A stretch of 64,000 nt of DNA from Durusdinium trenchii (Eukaryota; Sar; Dinophyceae; Suessiales; Symbiodiniaceae). The position numbers and the translations under genes were made by a program. The first letter of the stretch is position 1. Each line of letters opens with the position of its first letter. The stretch is taken from assembly GCA_963970005.1 (NCBI GenBank), contig CAXAMN010021618.1, forward strand, positions 409,045-473,044, given 5' to 3'. The notes below the pieces were generated by a model. It saw only the letters and a program-made list of their open reading frames with translations, searched no databases and was not told the origin of the DNA. Shown here piece by piece: positions 23,286 to 32,499 of the stretch.

Positions 23286-26200
23286 ATGGCAGAAGACATC
23301 GGGCATGAATGCGGTTTTGCGATGCTGCGGCTTTTGAAACCTCCTGAGTACTACCATGACAAGCACCTTGTATGGAACATTGCTGGCTGTTCAAGCCTTG
23401 TTCTACTGTAAGTGACATGTGGTAAGCATTCCCTGGACATGGTTAAGTTTAGCACTGTGACTGGGTTGGGTTTGTCAGGTATGGCACGCACTTCTTCGGT
23501 TTGAATCGCATGCATTTGCTCATGGAGAAGCAGCGAAATCGTGGACAAGACGGTGCAGGTGTGGCAAATGTGAAACTGGACATGGCTCCAGGCACAAAGT
23601 ACATTCACTGTGAAAAGTCCATTGCAGCAGTTGCTTGGCTGTTTGGCACCACCCCTTGTTTGTTTATTGGTTTTTGTCACCGAGACAGGTGACATCCAAG
23701 TTGACCGGTTCACCGGGTGCTGTTTCGCGCTGAGGATCCCATTGGCGATTTGTTTGGCCGGGTTGAGAAGCATGCCACCGGGATGTTGCAGAAAGCTCCA
23801 AAGGATGCAAAGCTTCCTGGGAAAGATGGCAAGGACCATGTGGATCCCAGGTGGGTCAAGGACTGGTCTAGTGTCGCTAGTGTGAAGGGTTGGAGAATTG
23901 TTGGTTCTGCCAACCAAGCAAAATGTTTAAGAAGACTGCCAGGGATGGATACTGTACGTATAATTGTTTATATATATGTGTGTTCAACGGCCTCAGTCAC
24001 AGTTTGGATGAGTCATCCAAACACCTTTCATGGTTCTCCAGAGGGAGGGAGGGGGGAGAGAGAGAGAGAGGCTCTAGAAGAAGGATAGTTTTCGGGATAT
24101 TGTTACGGAGTGTTCTACACATGCACATAATTGCACATAGACCTGCACATCTGGCCAAGTTGGAACCTGGAAGTCTGTACATGCCTTCCCTGTTAGACGC
24201 ATAGTGACCTAGTGCTGGAGAGGACAACATCCCTTTCTGTGGCGAGTCCTACTTGGCCCATGTCCGCTATGGGACAGACAGCGAGAACAGCCTTGATCGA
24301 TGTCACCCTGTGACCCGGGAGAGCAACTGGATGACACGATGCTCAGCTAATGAAAACGTCCAACAGTACCACGGCTTGTTTGGAGGCTGATAATGTTGCT
24401 GTAGATAGCTGTAGCATAAAAGCCGTAAAGATGAGACCCCGAGGAAATCTGATTCTGGCGGGCAACTTCAACATCACCAACAATGAGGACCTTTTTGGCA
24501 GCTTGGTGCAGTTGGGCCAACACCCACGGGAGCTCTCGGACACCGTTACACTTTTGGAAAAGATCGGCCACTTTGTTGACAAGGAGAACAACGACCTCTA
24601 TGTCAAGTATTCAGCAGCGGGTCACAGTCCTCAGACTTGTTTCAGCCTCATTGCTGAGAATATCAATATCGCACGGATCTTGAGACGGGCCTCAAGTCTT
24701 TGGGATGGTGGATATTGCATTGCAGGTCTGCTGGGGCATGGAGATTCTTTTGTGATGCGAGATCCTAGTGGTATCCGTCCAGCATTCTACTATGCCGATG
24801 ATGAATTCATCGTGGTTTGCAGCGAGGCACCATTGATCCAGACGGTGTTCAATGTGAATGGGGACCATGTGCACCCACTGCCCCCCCGGTCAAGCTCTTT
24901 GCATCAAAAGGAGTGGAGCTTGGACGTTGGATCAAATCTTGGTGCCTCGTCGGAAGAAGCAAGAAGGATATGTGTGAAGACATGGAGTACTGTGCCAGCG
25001 AGCTTTTTTCTCAACCCCATGCTCGTTCAATATACTTTCGCCGCCTTTTTACATTCTTTAATCTGTGCACTGTGCGCGTTGTGAAAAATTCTCCTTGCCG
25101 TGGCTGGCTCTCGAGCACACTTGTAGAACCAAAGCAGGGGTCACACACCCATCATCCGTCCCCGGGCCCTAGCTTGATTTCCGGTAATACTGCAGGTTTC
25201 CCAAGGACTTCTTCGCCCGAACCCACCACAGCCTACAGGAGCGTCGACATGTCCGAAACAAAAATGAAAGACATCAACAAACCAAACGTGTCGGCGCACG
25301 CCAGAAGATAAGATTGAAAGGTTGGGGGGCGTTGCACCTGGCTCGCACCGCTGTTTGTCACCCCTAGTGTCACCCCTGTTTTTCATACCAGGGTCACAGT
25401 CGGTCACAGTGGCTGGCCCCACTTAATTGCCGCTGTGATGGTGTTCGATGTTATGGACTTGCCGATGCCAGGAGCCCCGTTCGTAGCGTTCTTGTTCCTA
25501 GTAGCGATGCCCTTTGCTCCTAGTAGCTATTTGCTACTAGTAGCGATGCCCTTGCTACTAGTAGCTTCCAATTCGTGTCAAGGTGCCATTGCCTTTGAAG
25601 CAGTGCTCCTTCGAACGCATCTACTTCTCTCGTGGCAATGACGCTGGAGTGTACCGTGAGCGTGAAGAACTTGGAAGGCTGCTGCTACCACCGCTCTTGA
25701 AACTCCTCGGTGAAAATGGATTGTCATTGGCCAACACTGTGCCGCCTGGCAAAATCGTTTGATGTGTTGAGTTCCAGATGTCAAAACTGACCCTGCTGTT
25801 CGAATCAAGGCTATCCTTCATTCCCAACACCTCGGAACTGGCCTTCCTGGGCTTAGCAAAGCAGGCCCAGGACCACTTGGATTGCTGCTCGGCCGCGTTC
25901 AACAGCTGTGACACACAAAAAAGTACGCTGCGATCGGCGATGTTTGGTTTGTTCTTTTCAGAACCCGAGATTCGGGGGCGCTTATCCTGCGCCAAGGTCA
26001 GAAGGCAGCTCTTTTCCAAGCGCTGAAAACCAATGGCAGCACCCCAAAGCTTACGGATGCAGAGCTGCAGGAGCTGCTCACCGCCAAGGTGAGAACCGAG
26101 AAGGTGGTGCACAAAGACGCAAAGATCCGAACCTTCATCCAAGAGGACATGGAGGGCAGATGCTATGTTTGAGCTAGCACAAAGTACCTAACAAATTATG

Positions 26201-26998
26201 TACGAATGTTTCTTTTCAATCCGGACGATGTTTTTTGGTATTCAGCTGCAAGCATGTATATATATATATATATATGAGTTGCTTAGCCGTTTGTCAAGGC
26301 ACAATCAATCACTTGTTGCGAAAATCATGAAGCTGCAAAGCCTATTGGTGAGGACTCTTCCCGAGAGCACTTGACCATGCATGCCTACGACGTGCACTAT
26401 GGCACAGTCAGGCGTGGTCAGGACGCCATCGTTGCACTGGATGACTCCATTGTCCGTGGGAACACGCTGAAGAATGCGATTTTGAGGACACTGGACAAGA
26501 TGGGCCCAACCCAGATCGTTGTGGTCTCCAGTTGCCCACAGATTCGATTTCCGGATGTCTATGGCATTGATATGGCAAAGCTGGGGGACCTGGCAGCCTT
26601 CAAAGCAGCCATCGGACTGATGAAAGACAGAGGGATGGAGCACATTTTGGATCAAGTCTACAAGATGTGCCGGGAGGAGCTCAAGGCTCCTTTGAGGTCC
26701 GGACACATTGTGAATCATGTCCAGAGAATCTATGAGCCCTTCACTCCTGAAGAGATCTCTTTGCGCATTGCCAAGGATGTGAAGCCAAGTGATTGCAAGG
26801 CTGAAGTGCACGTGCTGTATCAGAGTGTGGAAGACTTGCACAAGGCTCTGCCAGACCACAGCGGAGACTGGTACTTCACTGGTGACTATCCTACACCCGG
26901 AGGAGCACGAGTGTGTTGCCGTGCTTTTGCACTATGGATGGAGGGGAGCACCCAGCGATGCTATGGCATTCATTCCGCCTTGTCCTTTCTCAAAGCTC
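23286..26998 (+). CDS. purF: amidophosphoribosyltransferase (PurF), Bacteroidetes-type, multi-exon, fused to PurD
   Basis: First step of de novo purine synthesis: PRPP plus glutamine to phosphoribosylamine. The N-terminal exon from ATG 23286 reads MAEDIGHECGFAMLRLLKPP, with Cys9 as the likely Ntn glutaminase nucleophile. Next come about 23479-23615 (YGTHFFGLNRMHLLMEKQRN then RGQDGAGVA), 23725-23850 (RAEDPIGDLFGRVEKHATGM), 24205-24337 (AYLAHV-type motif, YLAHVRYGTDSENSLDRCHP) and 24432-24962. Then 25604 on (CSFERIYFSRGNDAGVYRER), about 25810 (LSFIPNTSELAFLGLA), 25990-26145, and from 26353 the PRTase domain, with the PRPP loop IVALDDSIVRGNTLKNAI and VVVSSCPQIRFPDVYGIDMA. Two introns use GA donors (24963, 26146). 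The frame is broken by one base in a run of seven C at 24881-24887. The insert pattern follows Bacteroidetes-type enzymes. The frame continues into PurD without a stop. Confidence 0.85.
24881..24887 (+). other. C7 run with apparent +1 frameshift in purF
   Basis: Upstream frame reads NVNGDHVHPLPP. With six C instead of seven it continues GQALCIKRSGAWTLDQILVP and RRKKQ, which fits the family and joins cleanly to CSFERIYFSRG at 25604. As written the frame is lost. Either an assembly error or a genuine lesion. Confidence 0.65.
25484..25573 (+). repeat. CTAGTAGC-family dispersed repeat, copy in purF intron
   Basis: Contains CCTAGTAGCGATGCCCTTTG, the palindrome GCTACTAGTAGC and three more TAGTAGC units. 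It lies at the 3' end of the intron preceding the exon at 25604. Confidence 0.75.
26272..26352 (+). other. end of purF intron; TA run just upstream
   Basis: An (AT)n run at about 26255-26273 lies in the intron between the GA donor at 26146 and the acceptor TGAG before 26353. The exon junction GAG/GAC is repeated at both ends of the intron. Confidence 0.6.
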
Positions 26999-29290
26999 GA
27001 CGCCCAGCATTGGTTTTGGGCAGTGGTGGTCGCGAGCATGCTTTGGCCTGGAAACTTAGCAAGAGTGCAGAGGTCAGTGTGGTCTTTGTGGCACCGGGCA
27101 ATGGTGGTATTGGCAATTCTTATGGTCAAGCAGAGCCATTCGATGCAGCACCCACCGTAAATGTGGATCTTCCAATCACTGGCCCAGATTTCACCGATGT
27201 CATCAGCTTTTGTCATCAACATGACGTGGGCCTGGTGGTGGTCGGTCCGGAGCAGATGCTGGCAGATGGTGTGGCTGACAAGCTGCGAGAAGAGGAAATC
27301 CCCGTTTTCGGGCCAAGCAAGACTGCCGCACAGATTGAGGCCTCCAAGTCCTTTGCCAAGGATTTCATGAAGCGTCACAAGATCCCCACTGCGGAATATC
27401 AGACATTCACCACTTTGGACGCTGCTCTCAAGTACATCGATTCAGTTCCCTTCGATGTGGTGGTCAAGGCCAGCGGCTTGGCAGCTGGGAAGGGTGTTGT
27501 GGTGCCCGAGAGCAAGGAAGAAGCGAAGCAAGCAGTTCGGGAGTGCAGCTTGGCTGATGTGTGATTTGGGGTAGTGTGTGTCTTGTCCTACCTTTGCCAC
27601 AAGTCTTCGCACCGCTACTGTACATGGTGACTGCACCTTTAGAATATGATACTGTAACATTTGCTGAAATTCACTGTGTGTCCAGTCTCTTTGAACCCCT
27701 GCTCTCACTTGTTGCCCAGGCCTGGAGAAGAAAATCTTTGGTGAGGCCGGGCAAGAGGTAGTCATTGAGGAAAGGTGCCTTGGTCTTGGCAAACCAATTC
27801 AATATAGAGAGAGAGAGATTTAAAGTTACTATATATACTGCAACTGCTTTCTTCGGTGGCACGTGCTGCTTCATTTTCAGAAATTTCAGTGTTCACCCGT
27901 CGGCATCGCGTTGAAACAAGTCGGCATCGCTCCGTACCTGGAGACCACCTCGGCCCAGGCTCTTTGGCCCAGAGTGTTCTGTCTTGGCGCTGTGCGATGG
28001 GCACCGCATCGCAGTGCTGCCACCCGCGCAGGATCACAAACGTGCCTTTGATAGTGATCAAGGCCCCAACACTGGTGGCATGGGCGCCTTCGCTCCCACT
28101 CCAGTGCCCTGGCCGATGTGCAGATTGGAGGCATGATCCTGCTGATGCATCATGTTAGGTTGTGACGTCCCCTTACCTCTCTCATTCACTCCCCCTAGCT
28201 CTAGCAGTTATTGCATATATAATGTAGACATGTGTCCTACTACTACTATTATAAATATAAACACATATACTTACAAGTATCTTACGCGCGTTGTATTGCA
28301 TTGAATTTTCGACATATGTTGTACGTGTATGTATATGTATGTATTATATGTATATATATATATGTGTGTGTGTGTGTCTACCGTCTACACTTGCTATGTC
28401 TTTTTAGCTATAGACATGCCCTTGCATCTATAAGCCCCCTTGTCCAAGGTGGTGAAGGAAGAGATGATGGAACAAATCAAGAAGGAGATCCTGCTTCCAA
28501 CAATCAACGGAATGCGAGCTGAGGGCAAGCCTTTCATTGGTTGCCTTTTCGCAGGCTTGAGGGGGCGGATTGGTTGTGCCTGTTCAAGTGTGATAGTTGG
28601 TTTGCTCAAGTATTAATGGATCAATGTCATACGGCATGCGGTGCAATCTATATACTTAGACACAGAGGATAAGAATCCATTTGGTGCAGGTTTGATGATC
28701 ACATCAAGTGGCCCCAAAGTCATCGAGTTCAACTGCCGCTTTGGTGACCCAGAGACACAGGTGGTGCTCCCATTGATGGAAGGTGACCTTTACCATGTTC
28801 TCAGCTCTTGTGCCAACGGAGAGCTTTCAGAGAATGCCATCAGTGTGTCAGAGGATACTTGCGCTGTCACTGTGATCATGGCCAGTGGTGGATACCCTGG
28901 GTCCTATGACAAAGGGCACATGATTTCTGGTCTTGAACGTGCAGGCATTGTTCCTGGTGTGACCGTTTTCCATGCCGGTACCAAGCCAGTGGACAATCAG
29001 GCCCTTTCTCTCACTTTGACGACCAGCGCTGGTGCTGCCGCACTTCAGCGCATGATCCACCACCGCACAATGACCAGAGGGGTGATCAAGCCCACTTCGG
29101 TGGTCACCTCTGGTGGACGAGTCCTGGCCGTCACGGCTGTGGCACATGGTGGAATCTCTGAGGCTCGGGAACGTGCTTATGTGGCAGTACGTTCCATTCG
29201 ATTTCAAGATGCCCACTACAGGAAGGACATTGGTTCATCAGCTATCGCCATTCCTAGGCCACGAATTCGAAGTGGCGGAGAGCTCGCCAA
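26999..29290 (+). CDS. purD: phosphoribosylamine-glycine ligase (PurD/GARS) domain
   Basis: Joins phosphoribosylamine and glycine with ATP to give GAR. It follows PurF in the same frame, starting [20 protein letters not shown], the PurD N-terminal nucleotide-fold signature. The ATP-grasp region reads [20 protein letters not shown]. Exons I could join: 26353-27547 (GC donor), 27720-27774 ([19 protein letters not shown] donor), from 27959 ([14 protein letters not shown], then [20 protein letters not shown]), 28449-28554 ([20 protein letters not shown] and [11 protein letters not shown] donor) and from 28690 ([20 protein letters not shown] with [13 protein letters not shown]). [10 protein letters not shown] is the Mg-ATP site motif and is intact. 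No catalytic gap was seen, so this domain is probably active. It runs on into PurM with a short linker. Confidence 0.88.
28344..28380 (+). repeat. (TA)n(TG)n microsatellite in purD intron
   Basis: A TA run followed by TG repeats inside the intron before the exon at 28449. Confidence 0.8.
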
Positions 29291-29343
29291 CATGGCACAC
29301 AATTCACACGTGTCCAAGGGCCACCCAGGACCAGCTGAAAGGA

Positions 29344-30440
29344 AAAGCTCGGCAACCTATCTGGATGCAGGAGTGGACATCGAGATGGATGAGGCCATTG
29401 GAGCCAGCACCAAGAAGCACATGCAGCGCACCAGTCGAGCTGGCTGCAACTTGTCCAGCGCAGATGTCCAAGAGGCCCACATGGACTTCAGCGCCTTGAG
29501 CTATGACAAGGCAGAGGTGGTGAACAGCACCAACGGAATTGGAACTAAACTGAAAGTTGCAACTGCTATGGGCCAATTCCAGAGCATTGGAACCGACTTG
29601 TTGGCCCTTTGTGCCAATGATGTGGCAGCACGAGGAGCTGAGCCACTCATGTTCTCGAGTCATCACTCCTGTGCAAAGCTCGATGCCCAACAGGCATTGG
29701 ATGTAAACCAAGGAACTGCTGATGGTTGTTACGAGGCCGGCTGCGCATTCGTAGAAGCAAAGACTGCTGAGATGCCTGGTGTCTACAACTCGGGCACCTT
29801 TGACCTGGTTGGCTTTTGCATCGGTGCAGTTGAGAAGGGTTCCCTCCTTCCCAACAGGAGCGCCATGCAAGCTGGTGATGTCCTGATTGGCCTGCACTCC
29901 TCGGGGCTGCACAGCAATGGTTTCAGCTTGTTGCGCTCTGTGGTGCAGGCGGCTGGCATCCGATATCAGGCGGCAGCTCCTTTTGACCCTACCCGCTCCT
30001 TTGGTGAAGTCCTTCTGGCACCAACTCGGATTTATGTTCGTGCCCTGCTGGCATTGACCAAAGCTGGCTTGTTGAAAGGTGCCGCTCCTATTACTCGTGG
30101 AGGCTTGTCTCGCAGCATCCCCAGGGTACTTCCAAAGCAATTGAAGGCCAATTTGAAGGCTGAGAATTGGGAGCTTCCTCCTGTCTTCAGGTGGATCGCA
30201 GCGAGATGCAAGATTCCTTGTGACGAGCTAGCAGCGACTTTCAATTGTGGCATTGGCATGGCCTTGGTCGTGGCACAGGAGCACAAAGATCAGGTGATGA
30301 CCATGCTGAAGAAGATGGACGAGGAGGCATGTGTCATTGGAGAGCTGGCTGCCAGATCGGACGGACAGCCACAAGCTCACGTGGATGGAGCTGAGAGTTG
30401 CTGGTTGATGCTTCCAGAGCTGGGTGTGTCCTTGCCCTTT
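29344..30440 (+). CDS. purM: AIR synthetase (PurM) domain 1, key motifs altered
   Basis: PurM-fold domain between PurD and PurN, the arrangement of the animal-type GARS-AIRS-GART protein. The start is recognisable (YLDAGVDIEMDEAI), as are IGTDLLALCANDVAARGAEP, GLHSNGFSLLRSV, LLAPTRIYVRALL, SIPRVLP and TFNCGIGMALVV. Two normally strict motifs differ. The ATP/metal motif GTDGVGTK reads STNGIGTK (Asp to Asn). The GGETAEMPG motif reads EAKTAEMPG (Glu to Lys). GGGLPENIPR also reads RGGLSRSIPR. Conversion of FGAM to AIR by this domain is therefore doubtful. The second PurM downstream keeps these residues. It may act as a structural half or be decaying; that is inference. Confidence 0.82.
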
Positions 30441-30480
30441 CCTCAGGTGCTATCATCTCTCCAAGACCCACACATGGTCT

Positions 30481-32325
30481 CGCGTTCCAAGGTCATGGTT
30501 CTTGGTGGCTCTGCATTGGCCACGCCATTGCGAGCCTTGTTGGAAGCTACAGAGATTTGGGCCTTCCCAGCAGAGGTCAGTGCAGTGATCAGCTTGAGCT
30601 CACAGAGTCAACTGATGAAAGTTGCCAAAACTGCGGGCATCGCCAGCTTCGTTGTGGAGCCAGAGGTCAAGGTAGGCGGCAATGCCTTCGCACCACCACC
30701 AAGAGGTGCAGATGTTCACGTGGAAGAGCTTTTGGAGAAGGTCTTGGAGCAGCATCGTGCTGATCTCATCGTGGTCATGGATGATTTCAGCTTGGAACTC
30801 TTGCCTTTGAGCATGCGAAAGAAGTGGGCTGGCAAGCTAATCACAGTCAGAGCATCATTGGTGCCCTACAAGATCGAACAAGATCCTTTGCAGCTTGTGC
30901 TGGATGCTGGGATGTGCGTCACTGGCTGCACCATCTACCAGCAGACAGAGGCAGGGAAGGGACTGAGCGAAGACTTCATCCAAAAAGCAGAACCAGGATG
31001 GTGCCGGTGCAACTTTAGGAAGGATTGTTTCAGACATTGGAACTAGACTACGTATAGGTCCTTCGTACTTCGTACTGTTCGGAAACGGTTCAATTGTGCA
31101 GAATTGCAGAATATCGCCAAGGAGACACCCTGTAGGACCCAGGAAGGCCTAGCGTTGTGTTTGCCGGACCCCTTTATTCCAGAAGTGTATCATCTTGAAA
31201 AAAATAAGGCTATCACAAAATGCAACCAGAAAGAAACAAAAGCAATGACAAAGCCCAAACAAAAAAGCAATCACAAAGTGCAGCCAGAACAACACAAGCA
31301 ATCATACAAGCAAAAAAATAAAGCAGACAAAATTGCAAGCAAGAATAGAACAACTCAGCTGGGCTTTCTGGCGCACTTTTTGGAAGGGTCCACGTTCTGG
31401 CGCACTTTCTGGCGCACTTTTGGGGGAGGGTCGACTTTCTGGCGCACTTTTGGGGGGGTCCACTTTCTGGTGCACTTTTGGGGGGGTCCACTTTCTGGTG
31501 CACTTTTGGTCGCTGTTTTACTTTCTTTTTTCCTTCGGCGCCGGGTGTAATGTCACGCTTTTTGTCGCCGTTGTTTCGCTCTTGTTTGACTCTTTTTTTT
31601 TTTGCTTTGTTTTTGCAAAAAGTTAACAAGCAAAAATAACGCGAACAAAAAGCGACCAAAAGTGCGATTTATTTTACCCGGCGCCGGAAAAAAGTAAAAA
31701 AATACCAAAAGTGCGACGTCTGACCCGGTGCCGGAGAAAAAAACATAGTGCGACATTTGACCCGGCACCAGAATAGACCCTTGTCCAGTACTAACCCTAC
31801 CCGGCCCCCCCAAACTACTCTTGTCTTTTGCTTGTGCTTTTTTGGTTGCATATGTTTTTTGCTTTCTTGATTCTTGGTTGCTCTTTGTTTTGCGGTTTGT
31901 GTTTTTTGTGCTTTTTTCAAGTTTTATGATTTCCAGAATAAGCCACCTCTGGTGGACACAAGCCTAGCGGTAAGATATTTAGCTTAGCCGCAAGCATCCG
32001 CCAGGACAGTAACGATGGCCTCCAACCTACTAGCGATGCCCTCCACCCTAGTAGCGATGGCCTCAAACCCACTAGCGATGGCCTCCACCCTAGTAGCGAT
32101 GGCCTCCAACCCACTAGCTATGCCGTCCACCCTGCTGCATCCGCCAGGACGCTGAGGGTGAGATCATGTTACAAGAAACTGCTCGAGTCCTCGAGAGCGA
32201 CACTCCTGACAGCCTCCACGAGCGAATCATTGAGGATGCCGAATCCAAGGCCTTGCCTGAGGCGGTACGCCTGGTGGCATCCGGAAAATGGAAGTCTCGA
32301 AGGCGAGGTGAAGCCCAACATGACA
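30481..32325 (+). CDS. purN: GAR transformylase (PurN/GART) domain, catalytic residues altered
   Basis: Last domain of the fused PurD-PurM-PurN frame. The fold is traced by VMVLGGSALATPLRALLEAT, VSAVISLSSQSQLMKVAKTA, DLIVVMDDFSLELLP, WAGKLITVRASLVPYK and DAGMCVTGCTIYQQTE. The exon ends at 30950 (GC donor) and joins 32148, reading QTEDAEGEIMLQETARVLES then DTPDSLHERI and LPEAVRLVASGK, an excellent match to the family C-terminus. The catalytic stretch NIHPSLLP is TVRASLVP here, so the Asn and His of E. coli N106/H108 are Thr and Arg. The Asp of VDAG survives in EDAEG. Formyl transfer is unlikely without these residues, or chemistry has changed. A separate GAR transformylase elsewhere in the genome would be expected. 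Confidence 0.8.
31374..31515 (+). repeat. 28-bp tandem repeat in purN intron
   Basis: About five copies of a unit containing TCCACTTTCTGGTGCACTTT followed by a run of G. The last two copies are nearly identical. Confidence 0.75.
31498..31725. repeat. long imperfect palindrome with CGGCGCCGG cores in purN intron
   Basis: The left arm GCACTTTTGGT...CGGCGCCGGGT...TTTTTGTCGCCGTT (about 31500-31577) is mirrored on the other strand at about 31640-31725. A further partial copy with GACCCGG.GCCGG follows to 31790. The shape suggests a MITE-like insertion. Confidence 0.6.
31994..32150 (+). repeat. 21-bp minisatellite abutting a splice acceptor
   Basis: Six units of GTAGCGATGGCCTCCAACCCA type. The array is bracketed by two copies of GCATCCGCCAGGAC (31994 and 32137). 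The second copy contains the acceptor used before 32148. The unit contains TAGTAGCGATG of the CTAGTAGC family. Confidence 0.8.
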
Positions 32326-32499
32326 GAGAATGGAATTGAATGGATTTGAATGAGTTTGACATATGTTGATCGATTCTAACTAGCCATTTGTCGTATAGCA
32401 TCAAGCAATGAAGACGCTTGAAACATCAAGGATCTTGTGCCCATGACGTTGTTCCCCCAAGTATCCCGGCTTCCACACTGTGTTTGAAGAGGTCGGTGG
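32326..32499. other. linker or intron between PurN and the second PurM
   Basis: An open + strand frame from 32418 leads into the second PurM (TSPSLPSTAKMDGDAKRY), so the two could be spliced into one protein. No clear acceptor was chosen. It could equally be the 5' end of a separate gene starting at the ATG at about 32550. Confidence 0.4.

Noticed and set aside
31213-31659. Minus-strand Lys/Pro-rich frame with CARKS repeats
   Set aside because: Translation of the 28-base tandem repeat inside the PurN intron.
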